DNA from: JAXGXJ01 sp963829545
GTDB lineage: Bacteria > Actinomycetota > Thermoleophilia > RBG-16-64-13
DNA: 64,000 bases
Assembly: GCA_963829545.1 (NCBI GenBank)
Contig: CAWHIX010000009.1
Span: forward strand, 124,001-188,000
Direction of reading: 5' to 3'
Below the pieces are notes generated by a model that was given only the letters and a program-made list of their open reading frames with translations, did no database searches and was not told where the DNA came from. Positions 29,244-38,468 of the stretch are shown here, piece by piece. The position numbers and the translations under genes are program-made. Every line of letters begins with the position of its first letter. Within the stretch, counting starts at the first letter, position 1.

Positions 29244-30007
29244 CTGAACGTCTCGCTGAAGGTCCGATAGGGAACGGGCGGCACCGGTACGAATCGCGCC
29301 GGCCGGAAGGGACTGTACCCGCCGTAGTGAGTCTGGCTGGGGGCGTTGGGCTTGGGAAAGCCAGGCACGCTATCCAGTTGGATCCCCGGGGAATCGAGGG
29401 CCGCTTCCACCCAGCTCGTCTCGTACGGGGTGCTGAAGTCCTTCCCCACCCAGAAGTGCCATATCTTCCACCCGGCCTCTTCTCTTGCGAAATCGATCGC
29501 GTACCTGTCCCAATGCCAGAACGCCTGAAGTCTCCCCCCGGAGGGCGCCGTGACATAACCGGGCGATATCCACACCGCCTTGGCCGTCTCCCTGTCCTCG
29601 GCGACTTCGATTATGGGAGTGGTGAGCGTGTGCAGGAGTTGCACGCCAAAGGGCATGCTGCTGCCGGGCTCTGTCTCCACCTCGGGGTAGATCTTGCGCA
29701 TCTCCTCCAGTCCTTGCTGGAAGAACCGCTCGAAGAAGTCGACGTAGTAGCCCGTGACCGCCTCCAGTCCGACATACCGACCGTTCAGGACGGCTTCCTC
29801 CATGGCCAACCCGGGCGTCTTCTGCGCCCATATCGCGTCCATCTCGTCCGCGTGCCTGCCGGCTTGGTGATAGTACTCGTGCAGCGAGAACACGTTCTGT
29901 ATCTCCTGCGCATCCTTCACCCTCTGGAGACGCGTGTTGTCCTCTTCCAACCTGGCGATGCGCGACTCCAGCCGAGTCAGTCTCTCTTCCGACCCGTGAT
30001 CTCCCAT
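29237..30007 (-). CDS. SnoaL/NTF2-like protein with N-terminal coiled coil
   Basis: 256 residues. A short coiled coil (ERLTRLESRIARLEEDNTRL) is followed by a SnoaL_4-type cone fold (AQEIQNVFSLHEYYHQAG; WHWDRYAIDFAREEAGWKIWHFW). The ATG at 30007 follows GGGAGGCGGCAAG. Members include small hydratases, isomerases and proteins without known activity, often near aromatic or steroid catabolism. No catalytic residue can be fixed from sequence. Confidence 0.75.
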   Translation of the reverse strand: MGDHGSEERLTRLESRIARLEEDNTRLQRVKDAQEIQNVFSLHEYYHQAGRHADEMDAIWAQKTPGLAMEEAVLNGRYVGLEAVTGYYVDFFERFFQQGLEEMRKIYPEVETEPGSSMPFGVQLLHTLTTPIIEVAEDRETAKAVWISPGYVTAPSGGRLQAFWHWDRYAIDFAREEAGWKIWHFWVGKDFSTPYETSWVEAALDSPGIQLDSVPGFPKPNAPSQTHYGGYSPFRPARFVPVPPVPYRTFSETFSY

Positions 30008-30062
30008 CTTGCCGCCTCCCGTCGTCGGACGCTCCATTACCACATGGTGAAGATGCTTACGC

Positions 30063-31517
30063 TCAGTGAGTATTCTCGCTCCTGGCGAGCTCGAGATACC
30101 GCTCGGCGACCTTTCCCCAGGACGCAAAGCGTTGGTGACAGAGATCGTGGAGTCGGCTACGAAAAGCAGGGCTGGCCGTGGGGTAGCGGCCGAGAACATG
30201 TATCGTCAGGCGCGACAGTTCCTCGGTAAGGCAGCGACCGGGAGCGAGCGCCCTCAGCAGCGGGTCCGCCAAGACGTCCGCCACCGCATCGACTATGGGG
30301 GCGAGGCCGGAGTGGAAGGTCGCCAGGGGCAGCGCGCCGGCGGAAAGCGCCTCGATGGTGACGAGCCCCACCGCCTCTGGGAATACTGACGGGGCCAGCG
30401 AGACGTCCGCGGCAGCAAAAAGGCGACCAAGCTGGGCTGAGTTGATATGGCCGAGAAAGTGTAGCGGCAGAGGGCCGACGTGGGGCACCGTGGCGGGAAC
30501 CAGCTCGCCGAACTCCGCTGGGGCACGGAGCTCGTCCGCCCTCAGTGCAAGGGAACGCGCAGCCACCTCATCTCCCGCGCCGAGGAGCGCTGCCAGCTCT
30601 ACCAGGGGCGCCTGAGCCGGGCCCTCCCCCGCGATCAGCAACCGCACCGAAGGATAGTGCGCAAGCACACGGGGCAGGCAAGAGACGGCGTACTGGACGC
30701 CTTTCGTCCACATCAGCCGGCCGGCGTAGACGATGATGCGTTCCTCGGGACGCAGCTGAAGATCGTCGGGCAGAGGGACCTCACGGTTCAGAGCCTCGAT
30801 CGCCGCTGCTCGATCGGAGGCGGGAGCGAAGGTACGCGCGTCGACCCCCGGCGGGATGGCATGGGTCTTGCTCGCCATGTCCACGCCGTGCTCGGACGCC
30901 CAGGTGATGATCTCGGCCGCGCCCGGTTCGGATACGGTCACCACGGCGGCAGCGGCCTCCAGACCTTCCAGAGCGAAGGGGGCAAGTCGTCGATCATGCT
31001 TGACGCTGAAGTTGAGCTCCGACCCATGCACGGTCACCACGTAGGGAGCGGCCGCGGCCAGCGCCTGCTTGACAACGTACGGCGCCATCATCGCGTGGTT
31101 CGCAAGCACGAGGTCGGGAGGCCAAGCCGCGAATATGGCCCGCAAGGCTGAGACATTTTCGAGCACGTATGCTTCGATCCACTCGGTAGGACTGTCTTGA
31201 AACGCCCTTACCTGCTCGGCCTCGAACCCCTGGAACGGACCGTCCACGTACACAAGCAGACGGCGGAGCTGCGGCCGCACGAGCCGGCAGCGCCCCTCGT
31301 ACAGCGGTGGTCGCGCGTCACCGAGACGCACTGGCTCGACATCGTTCTCCCCGACGGCATAGACGGAGTCGATGAAGTCGTAGAGTTCGGGACTGCGCTC
31401 CTGACAAACAAGGGTGACGTCATGGCCCCGTCGGACCAGCTCACGCACCACCTCGCGCACGTATATCCCGCTGCCCGAGTCATGAAGGTAGTACCCATGA
31501 ACGACGGCGATGCGCAC
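30063..31517 (-). CDS. Glycosyltransferase family 4
   Basis: 484 residues, intact. GT-B fold: N-terminal GYYLHDSGSGIYVREVVREL with the donor-loop Gly residues, VTVHGSEL, the nucleotide-sugar half with IIVYAGRLMWTKGVQY, and the E-x7-E motif in FPEAVGLVTIEAL. It transfers a sugar from an NDP-sugar, probably to an envelope glycan or small molecule. The start is 9 bp after the stop of the membrane-protein gene, so they form a two-gene operon unrelated to the catabolic genes. Confidence 0.88.
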   Translation of the reverse strand: MRIAVVHGYYLHDSGSGIYVREVVRELVRRGHDVTLVCQERSPELYDFIDSVYAVGENDVEPVRLGDARPPLYEGRCRLVRPQLRRLLVYVDGPFQGFEAEQVRAFQDSPTEWIEAYVLENVSALRAIFAAWPPDLVLANHAMMAPYVVKQALAAAAPYVVTVHGSELNFSVKHDRRLAPFALEGLEAAAAVVTVSEPGAAEIITWASEHGVDMASKTHAIPPGVDARTFAPASDRAAAIEALNREVPLPDDLQLRPEERIIVYAGRLMWTKGVQYAVSCLPRVLAHYPSVRLLIAGEGPAQAPLVELAALLGAGDEVAARSLALRADELRAPAEFGELVPATVPHVGPLPLHFLGHINSAQLGRLFAAADVSLAPSVFPEAVGLVTIEALSAGALPLATFHSGLAPIVDAVADVLADPLLRALAPGRCLTEELSRLTIHVLGRYPTASPAFRSRLHDLCHQRFASWGKVAERYLELARSENTH

Positions 31518-31526
31518 TGCGACCTC

Positions 31527-32267
31527 CTAGGGCAGCGATGTGGCGGTGCTTGGCGGTCCGGTCGTTGTAGACGAAGGCGGAAGCGACGTCGTCGTGGTAG
31601 CCGGCACGGTAGTCGTAGACGAAGGTGGCAGCGATGTCGTCGTGGTGGCGGGAGCCACAGTCGTGGACGATGACTGCCCCGTCTGCTCAGGATTCAGCGC
31701 TACGACAGTGGTCGAGTCCGTGACCGTGCCCGCTGCCATCGTATCGGTTGTGACCCGGCTGCTCGCGTCGGATCCCTGTGCGCCGGACGCCTCAGCCGAT
31801 GTTGTCACGATACTGGTCTTCTCAACCACTCTGTCGTGGACGATCACCCTCTCGACGGGACTTGGCGAGGTAATGGCATAGATGCTCACCGCCAGCGCGA
31901 GAGAGGCGACCCCTATCAGCAACCACTGGGTCATCCTGGCGCCACGGTTCGGAACTGTGCTTCTGGTGGCAGTACCCGGGCTGGATAGCCGGCCCACGTC
32001 CCCCGACGCAGGAGAAGAAAGAGCTTCTTCCTCGGTGGAGGGTTGGGTCGGCTCCCCGTCCAGATTGCGGCCCCTCGCGCGGCGCCGCAGCCACTTGGCC
32101 ATGTGATCGAGGCTGTGGGACGACCAGTGAGAGACGAGCGTGTAGACCAGAGGAATGAGTACGGCACCGGCCAGTGTCCCTACCAGGTGCCAACGACTCA
32201 CCACCACGAAAGCGACCGTGGAAGCGGCAATCGCAGAGGCAACAGCCGCGATGCGGGGACGAATCAC
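31527..32267 (-). CDS. Membrane protein with Ser/Thr/Pro-rich C-terminal tail
   Basis: 246 residues. Two hydrophobic segments at the N-terminus (about 5-25 and 28-45) and another at about 112-132, followed by a low-complexity extracytoplasmic tail built of repeats such as PATTTTSLPPSSTTT. No known domain. The GTG at 32265-32267 is tentative. The tail may be O-glycosylated by the co-transcribed glycosyltransferase (inference from linkage). Confidence 0.55.
   Translation of the reverse strand: MIRPRIAAVASAIAASTVAFVVVSRWHLVGTLAGAVLIPLVYTLVSHWSSHSLDHMAKWLRRRARGRNLDGEPTQPSTEEEALSSPASGDVGRLSSPGTATRSTVPNRGARMTQWLLIGVASLALAVSIYAITSPSPVERVIVHDRVVEKTSIVTTSAEASGAQGSDASSRVTTDTMAAGTVTDSTTVVALNPEQTGQSSSTTVAPATTTTSLPPSSTTTVPATTTTSLPPSSTTTGPPSTATSLP
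31561..31656. repeat. Two tandem copies of a 48-bp repeat inside the Thr-rich gene
   Basis: Copies at 31561-31608 and 31609-31656 share GTAGACGAAGG and GTCGTCGTGGT blocks, and a third partial copy follows. They encode the PATTTTSLPPSSTTT units. Length variation between strains is to be expected. Confidence 0.7.
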
Positions 32268-32344
32268 TAGGTTTCAACCCTGTCGGTATTCTGAGTCACT
32301 CTCCTGGTCTGACCCCGAGGGCGTACCCGTTGTTCCCGCGGAAC

Positions 32345-32758
32345 TCAAGCTATGGCTTCGACCAGTTCCTTGAAGCTGTCGAGATCCTCCTCGACTCGAC
32401 GATTCATCCAATCCTTCACCACATGGACATCGCGGTCCCACGAGGCCGGGTCGTACTCGAGTTGGTAGGTCACCTTGGTGAAGCCGTCCGCCAGCTTCTC
32501 AAAGCGCACCTCGCCGGTTTCGCGGCCGTCAATGGCCCGCCATGTGACTTTCGTGTCCGGGACCTCCTCGACGACGTCGGCATCCCACTCGCACGTCTCA
32601 TCCTCGATCAAGGCGACCCAGTGGAGTCCGTCGTCTGATGCGACCGTCACCGTCTCGACACACTCCATGAACTCAGGGTAGTCCGTGAAGGCCGTCCATA
32701 CCTCATACGCGTCGTGAATGTCTGCCGCGACCTCGATTGTCTTGTCGATGAACGCCAT
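32345..32758 (-). CDS. SRPBCC/polyketide-cyclase-like protein
   Basis: 137 residues with the START-like helix-grip pattern (MAFIDKTIEVAADIHDAYEV; FTDYPEFMECVE; the FTKVTYQLEYDP strand). The ATG at 32758 follows AAAGGGGAGTC. These proteins bind hydrophobic ligands or act as cyclases; the present one resembles the many small actinobacterial ones of unknown role. It stands alone on the minus strand. Confidence 0.75.
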   Translation of the reverse strand: MAFIDKTIEVAADIHDAYEVWTAFTDYPEFMECVETVTVASDDGLHWVALIEDETCEWDADVVEEVPDTKVTWRAIDGRETGEVRFEKLADGFTKVTYQLEYDPASWDRDVHVVKDWMNRRVEEDLDSFKELVEAIA

Positions 32759-32847
32759 GACTCCCCTTTCTACATCCGGTAGATGCCCCGAGGGTACCCA
32801 TAGGGGCTGCCTCTCTAACAGAGTACCTGGGGCTTGGAGGATTCCCC

Positions 32848-33000
32848 ATGTACTGCGCGCACTGCCCGGTGATGGAAGCCCTGGGACTCGAGGCCACAGG
32901 AAACCTCGGTGCGATGCACATCGCCGCCGGACCGCCATACCACGGGGCCTGCGTGTTCGGGTTCTACAAGAACCCTGAGGATATCCCAGAGGCCTGCTAG
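32848..33000 (+). CDS. 50-residue Cys-containing protein
   Basis: A short frame from the ATG at 32848 with TTGGAGG placed 8 bp before it. It begins MYCAHCPVMEALGLEA and ends FYKNPEDIPEAC. It carries CAHC and two later cysteines, so it may bind a metal or form disulfides. No family is recognised. Its TAG shares a CTAG tetramer with the stop of the convergent MerR-TetR gene. The good ribosome site and sensible composition support it as a real gene. Confidence 0.5.
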   Translation: MYCAHCPVMEALGLEATGNLGAMHIAAGPPYHGACVFGFYKNPEDIPEAC

Positions 33001-33998
33001 CGTCTTCCGTCGCCTTGTTCGACCTCGAACTCGGGTGGCAGCGGCGGCATCCCCGAAGAGAGCTTGTCGATCAGATCCCCGTAGCGAGCGAGACGTGAGT
33101 CGATATCTATCTCTCCGTTGCGAGCGGCCTGGGCTGCAAGGAAGAGCCAAAGGTGGGCCTCCAGCGCCTCCCTGCGGCTGTATTCCTTGTCGAAACGAGA
33201 CCTGAAAGCCAAGTGCTCGTAGGCTCCGAAAAGGTTGAGCGCTATTAGGTCGCCGCGGAACCGCGATGGATTCGGATACATGGACTGCTTGCTGTCGAGG
33301 TCGGCCAGAATGTGGTCGACCGTCGCCTGGAGGCCTCGCTGGATCGCTCTGTGAGACTCGTTGTCGTCGTCCGTTCCCTCGACCCGGATGACAGCCAGAG
33401 CTGCGGAGCCAAGCTCGAACACACGTGAGTGCCCGTATATGTTCCACAGCAGCCGTTCCGCGGGATCATCCATCTCAGCCTGCACGCCGTCCACGTATCT
33501 GATACTCCAGCTCATCAATACGGTGACGCATTCGGCAAGCAGTCTTCGCTTGCTGGGAAAGTGGGCGTAGAACACGGTAGCGGTGATGCCCAGCCCGCGC
33601 ATGATCGTCGTCACGTGGGTGTTCTTGTACCCTTTCGTGGCGAACTCATGAGCCGCGAGGGCCAGGATCTGGTTGTGCGTCCGCTCGTGCTCTTGAGCAA
33701 CGAGATCTATGCTCTCTTCGTTGGCCAGGTCCACGCGGGGCTGCAATTCGCGCTCCATCTCGGTGAGCGAGAGGCCTTGACGCTTGAGGTCGGCGATCTT
33801 CTGCAGGATCTTGACGTGCTCGTCGGTGTATAGCGAGCGGCTGGCGGCCGTCTTCTGAGGGCGAGGCAACAATCCCTGGCGCAGGTAGAAATGGATCGTC
33901 GTCCGAGGCACCCCGGTCACACGCTCAAGATCTTTGATGCTGTAGACCTGGATCAATCCAACTCCTTGTCGCCTGGGCTCATCCTGCGCTCCGCTCAT
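32997..33998 (-). CDS. MerR-TetR two-domain transcriptional regulator
   Basis: 333 residues from the ATG at 33998. Residues about 20-95 are a MerR helix-turn-helix (YSIKDLERVTGVPRTTIHFYL, with RSLYTDEHVKILQ). A TetR helix-turn-helix begins near residue 115 (AAHEFATKGYKNTHVTTIMR, ITATVFYAHFPSKRRLL), and a ligand-binding helical domain follows. Two DNA-binding domains in one chain are rare. It is downstream of, and on the same strand as, the flavoprotein operon, behind a terminator-like hairpin, and may control that operon or others. Confidence 0.85.
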   Translation of the reverse strand: MSGAQDEPRRQGVGLIQVYSIKDLERVTGVPRTTIHFYLRQGLLPRPQKTAASRSLYTDEHVKILQKIADLKRQGLSLTEMERELQPRVDLANEESIDLVAQEHERTHNQILALAAHEFATKGYKNTHVTTIMRGLGITATVFYAHFPSKRRLLAECVTVLMSWSIRYVDGVQAEMDDPAERLLWNIYGHSRVFELGSAALAVIRVEGTDDDNESHRAIQRGLQATVDHILADLDSKQSMYPNPSRFRGDLIALNLFGAYEHLAFRSRFDKEYSRREALEAHLWLFLAAQAARNGEIDIDSRLARYGDLIDKLSSGMPPLPPEFEVEQGDGRR

Positions 33999-34068
33999 CG
34001 TTACGTTAACAGGCCGAGCCCGTCGCATGCAGCGCAGGACTCGGAACGCACCGTTCGGAGGGACAGGT

Positions 34069-34094
34069 GGGCGCGGCGGCTTGCCGCCGCGCCC
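34069..34094 (-). terminator. 12-bp GC hairpin after the flavoprotein operon
   Basis: GGGCGCGGCGGC, TT loop, GCCGCCGCGCCC. It lies 11 bp past the stop of the first FAD-oxidase gene and before the MerR-TetR start. No U-run is visible, so termination strength is uncertain. Confidence 0.55.
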
Positions 34095-34105
34095 TGCCCG
34101 GCGCT

Positions 34106-35653
34106 CTACCCGTCCTTGGCCGTCAGGTGGTTGCTGGCCTCGGACACGGCGTTGGGGTCGAAGCTCTTCTTGATCCTGCGCAGCCAGTAGGTGTAGTTGT
34201 TGGTATGCGGCCCGAAGAAATCGTGCTGCATGTCGTGGAAGAGATGGTGCGGCAGCCCGTAGTGGCCGTCGACGGTGTTCTGGTTCGCCTTCCCCACGAA
34301 CTTCCAGGCCCCGTCCGCCACGTCCGGAGCCGGAGCCCAGCGCAGCAGTACCTCGGAGTGGGTTAGTTGCCCCTGCTCGAGCGACGTGATGAAGGGGTCG
34401 ACGTTGTCCGGAAAGACGAGACCGAGGTCGATGAGTTCCTGCTTGTCGGCCCGGGAATGCTGCACAGCGTTGCGCAGTACGAGGTAGGAGTCGGTGCCGA
34501 ACACCTCGCCACCGAACACACCTGTGGCCCGCATGGTCTCCCGGATGGAGGCGGTGACGCGAATGAAGCGCCAGATGAAGCCATCATGGACCTCCCCCTC
34601 CTCCACAGCCTTGAGCGAGGTGGCGTTGGTGTCCTTGATGATCTGCTCCAGCACCAGCCTCTTGTACTCGAAGTCTCGAGGCGAATTGCCGGCGATGACG
34701 ACGCAGATCCCCGGACCGACGATCTCCTTGGCATACTGCTCTGCCAGGACGAGTTCTTGTTCGTTGTTCGTCGCGACGTTGGCAGCGACCATGTTGGGGT
34801 TGAAGCCCATGGTCCCGAAGGCGATCTCGCTCTCGCCGAGCTTGCGCATGCCGTCCTGGCGCCCATCTTCGTCCGGCCAGGACAGATAGCGGAGCAGGAA
34901 GTTCCCCGGATTCTGCATGACGTAGTCCGGCGAGCAGCCTTTGACCTCCATCGTGGGCGGGCCCGGCCAGTGGTAGATCTTGAGCGCAGCCCTGGTGTAG
35001 ACACCCAGACCGCCCAGAGGGGTCACATTGCCGCGGACGACGCCGCGAAGTGAGGGGCCGGGGCCGTCGGCGCAGAACCATTCGCCCAAAGCGGACAGCG
35101 AACCGGTCTGGATGACCTCGCCTTCGGGGGTGACCCATTCCAGGGCCAACTGGTTGCGCTCGCTGATGCTGCACGTGCCGCTCATGTGCCCGATGCCCTC
35201 GTGCGCCGCCAGCGGCATGGCCGAGGTGACACCCCCAGCACCGTTCACGTTGCAGCAGAACCCTTTCTTCATGAGTTCCGCTTGGAGTTGGGCATGGATG
35301 ACGTAGGGTTCCACGACCGCGTACATGTTCTCTTCGTTGATCTCGATGATACGGTTCATGCGCCGCATGTCGAGCTTGATGCAGCCCGGCCCGCCGGCGT
35401 CGCAGTAAACGCCCCAGCCCGTGCTGGAGGCCTTGAACTGCACCCCGAACTTGTTGCACAGCCGCACGATGGCCTGTACCTCTTCGGTGCTGCCAGGCAT
35501 GACGATGGCCTCGAACCTCGGCTTGAAATCTTGAGCCATGGCGGCCTGGCCCGAACGCCACGCCCAGGCGTCCAGGTCCACGGGATCGTCCGAGATGTTC
35601 TCCGGCCCGACGATGGCCTCGAAGGCCTGATACTGCTCTTTCGTTAGTGCCAT
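34106..35653 (-). CDS. FAD-linked oxidase (VAO/GlcD-like), subunit 1
   Basis: 515 residues, intact. PCMH-type FAD domain (EAIVMPGSTEEVQAIVRLCN; STGWGVYCDAGGPG; VNGAGGVTSAMPLAAHEGIG) and a VAO-type C-terminal cap ending SFDPNAVSEASNHL. Such flavoproteins oxidise 2-hydroxy acids, D-lactate, or phenolics (4-cresol and vanillyl alcohol type). It forms a run with a CCG-type Fe-S protein and a second flavoprotein, as in GlcDEF complexes. The ATG at 35653 lies 14 bp past the Fe-S gene stop. Confidence 0.85.
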   Translation of the reverse strand: MALTKEQYQAFEAIVGPENISDDPVDLDAWAWRSGQAAMAQDFKPRFEAIVMPGSTEEVQAIVRLCNKFGVQFKASSTGWGVYCDAGGPGCIKLDMRRMNRIIEINEENMYAVVEPYVIHAQLQAELMKKGFCCNVNGAGGVTSAMPLAAHEGIGHMSGTCSISERNQLALEWVTPEGEVIQTGSLSALGEWFCADGPGPSLRGVVRGNVTPLGGLGVYTRAALKIYHWPGPPTMEVKGCSPDYVMQNPGNFLLRYLSWPDEDGRQDGMRKLGESEIAFGTMGFNPNMVAANVATNNEQELVLAEQYAKEIVGPGICVVIAGNSPRDFEYKRLVLEQIIKDTNATSLKAVEEGEVHDGFIWRFIRVTASIRETMRATGVFGGEVFGTDSYLVLRNAVQHSRADKQELIDLGLVFPDNVDPFITSLEQGQLTHSEVLLRWAPAPDVADGAWKFVGKANQNTVDGHYGLPHHLFHDMQHDFFGPHTNNYTYWLRRIKKSFDPNAVSEASNHLTAKDG

Positions 35654-35667
35654 GTCTCAAGCACCCC

Positions 35668-36925
35668 CTAAATCGCCTTGTCCAAGATCTCGACGATGTC
35701 ATAGACCTTGAGGTCGCTCGAGTCTCCAGCAAGAGTCTGTACGCAGTGGGGACAGGCCGTCACCAGGGCTTCGGCTCCGGTGGACTCGGCCTCTGCCATC
35801 CGCTGGGCCGCGGTGAAGGCGGCAAACTCGGGATTGGTCTCCCCGCACCCCTCCGCCGGCTCCGCAGCACCAGGCGTATTCCTTGATGCGGTCCATCTCC
35901 ACCAGCTTCACGCCGGGGATGCTCGCAAGCAGCTCCCGGGGAGACTCGTAGACCCCGTGGGTACCCCGGCGCAGGACGCGCGGCGGGTCGTACACGCGCA
36001 TGTGCCGCTCCCGCTGCACGCCCTTCCACGCGATCCAGGGCTCGCTCAGGCGGCCCAAGTGGCAGGGATCGTGGTAGGTGATGGTCATGTCGACAGGCTT
36101 CGTGGGTTTGAGCGTGCCCTGCCCGACCAGGTCGGCCAGACATTCGCTGATGTGCGTGATCTTCAGACCGTGATCCACGCCCAGTTTGGGATAGAGCACC
36201 TTGAAGTACTGATAGCAGTGAGCGCAGCCGGTCACGATCTCCTTGGCGCCGGACTCCTTGAAGCGGGCCACATTGAGCTCGGCCTGCGCGATCGCCTCAT
36301 CCCTGTAGCCCATCTCGTAGGCGCGGCCGCCGCAGCAGAGCTCCTTGTCCCCGGCGATGCCCACATCGAGACCGGCCTTCTTCAGCAGAGAGACGGCGGC
36401 AGCAGCGACCCTGCCGCTGGCTTCGTCGCTCCCCGCGAGACAACCGGCGTGGTACACCACCGCCGGCTTGTCCTTCCTGGCGTCCTTGACGTCCAGGTCT
36501 TTGGCCCACCGCCCGCGCTTTCCACCGGGATTCACCAGCGTTGGAGCGCCCTTGGCCATGCCCTCGACCAGCTTGTCCCAAACCGGCACCGTCTGACCGT
36601 GGTCGACACACTCTTCGCGCACCGCGTACAGGGGCTCGAGGACGTCGAACTCCATGGCGTACTTGCAGGAGACATCGCAGGCGCCGCACAGGTTGCAGTT
36701 GTAGACCACCTCCGCGGTCTTGGGTGTGTACTCGACACGCTCGTGCAGCAACCCGAGGCCGAAGCCCATTCGACCCCCGCCCGAGTACGAATGGAAGTTG
36801 AAGCGCTGGATGCTGGGGCAGGCGTAGGAGTGTTCCTGGCCGGTGATCTGCTCCAGGGGGATGAACTTGCAGGCCGAGCAACGGCAGCACGACTCCATCT
36901 CAGCCCGATAATCTTCCAGAGGCAT
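35668..36925 (-). CDS. CCG-domain Fe-S oxidoreductase (GlcF/HdrD-like)
   Basis: About 420 residues with a frame change near 35848. Two ferredoxin-like clusters (CCRCSACKF and CNLCGACDVSC) are followed by two cysteine-rich CCG domains (CCGGRAYEMG; CHLGRLSEP, WCCGAGGGVR). The repaired C-terminus reads EALVTACPHCVQTL and stops at 35668. It carries electrons between flavoprotein partners and a membrane or soluble acceptor. Same role as GlcF or LldE/LutA-type subunits. Confidence 0.85.
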
Positions 36926-36940
36926 CTTGTCACCCTTCCC

Positions 36941-38406
36941 TTAGAAGCAGAGTTTGCCGGGATTGAGGATGCCGGCCGGGTCGATAATGGCCTTGTACTT
37001 CCTCAAGGCGTCGATTGAAGCCGCATCCCGGTTCATGATCGTCCGCGCCGCTTCGCCGAACGGACGCGAGAAGAAGGCTCCCGCGTTCATGAGCGGTTGG
37101 ATGGCGCTCGTCGCCAACCCGCGCACGATCTCCGCTTCGGCCCGGTCGTCCGGATCGTAGAAGAGGCTGAATTCCACATGGATGTTCGTACCCTGGACGA
37201 TGGGCTGCACGTAGATGCCCATCTTCCCCGCCCCGTATCCGGCCGCTTCGACGACTGTGCGCATCACATCTATCTGCTCGGGGACCCTGGCCGAGGTGGT
37301 GACGTAGAAGACATCCTGGACCCCTCCGCCCCTGCGCAGCTTCCAGTAGGGCTCTGTCGAGGGCTTGCGGATCGTCTCCAGGAACTCGCCGGCAGCGATG
37401 CCTCCGACGCTTTGTGCGGTCTCCATGCCCAGCCGCTGCACGAGCTCGCGCGTATCCTGTATGAGACCCTCTATCCTCATGTCGGGGAAGTACTTGTAGG
37501 CGCCCAGATTGAAGAACAGCACCCACCGGGGCAGCTTGGTCACGAGCTTGGCGTAGTCGACTTCGTCGGCAGCCATGAGCGCGGCAACATCGACGTTGTT
37601 GAGGATGAGAAGCTCGTTGCCGAGGCGGAGGCGGACGAGCCAGTGGGCCGCCTCCAGAAGCCTGCCCACTCGCTCGAGGCGAGGAAGTATGGCTGCTCCC
37701 TGTCGGGGATCAGCTCACACCGGGCCGACGCCCAGGTGACGATGCCCATCGTTCCCTGCGCTCCCTGCAGCATACGGTGCAAGGACGTGGCCGAAGGTCC
37801 CGCCGCCTCTTTCTGCACGCCGCCACCTCTGCGCTGCGCGGCGATGTCGCCCGGTCCTGCGGCCGCGCCGGTGCGAAACATGTCACCAGTTCCAAAGACG
37901 ACCTCCGTCGAGCCGATAGGGTCGGAGATGTCCCAGTGATAGTGGGGCATGATCACGGGCTCCCGGGAGAGCATGCTGCCCACCACCGATTTGGTGGCGC
38001 GCGGGGCGAGCGGCATGTTCAGGCGCAGACCCTTTTCGGCCACCGCCGGGATGAGTTCTCCGAAGGTCACCCCCGGCTCGATCATCGACGCCACCCGCTC
38101 GAAGGTATCGATGAGATCGACCTTCTTCATGCCGCTCAGGTCGACGACAACGGCGTCGCCCGTGGAGGGGACGGTGTCACCATGGAAGTGGGGCCCGCCC
38201 GAGCTGACGGGGACCAGGCCTGCGCCCGTCTCCTTGGCCAGATTCACGAGCTTCGTGACCGTCTCCAGACCGTCGGCCTTCACCACATACCGTGGAGTCA
38301 TCTTGCCCACGAAGCTGTGATCCGCCGCGTAGGCCTCAAGTGTCCCCGTGTCGGCGCGAACGTTCCCCGCACCGACAATCTCTGCCAGCTGGCCTTGCGT
38401 CACCAT
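36941..38406 (-). CDS. FAD-linked oxidase (VAO/GlcD-like), subunit 2
   Basis: About 488 residues with a frame change near 37680. FAD-binding PCMH domain (YVVKADGLETVTKLVNLAKE; SSGGPHFHGDTVP), a VAO-type cap, and a C-terminal AIIDPAGILNPGKLCF. It is the first gene of the three-gene flavoprotein/Fe-S operon. It differs clearly from subunit 1, so the complex has two distinct flavoprotein chains. An upstream 60-bp gap separates it from the LivJ-type gene. The substrate cannot be named. Confidence 0.8.
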
Positions 38407-38468
38407 GTTCGCTGCCTTCCTTCAGTCCGTTGGTCTGTGGTGCTCATGCCGCCTTCCTCCTAAGGGCA

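Noticed and set aside
31561..31680. CRISPR array or regulatory iterons
   Set aside because: The 48-bp units are contiguous coding repeats of a Thr/Pro-rich protein tail with no spacers.
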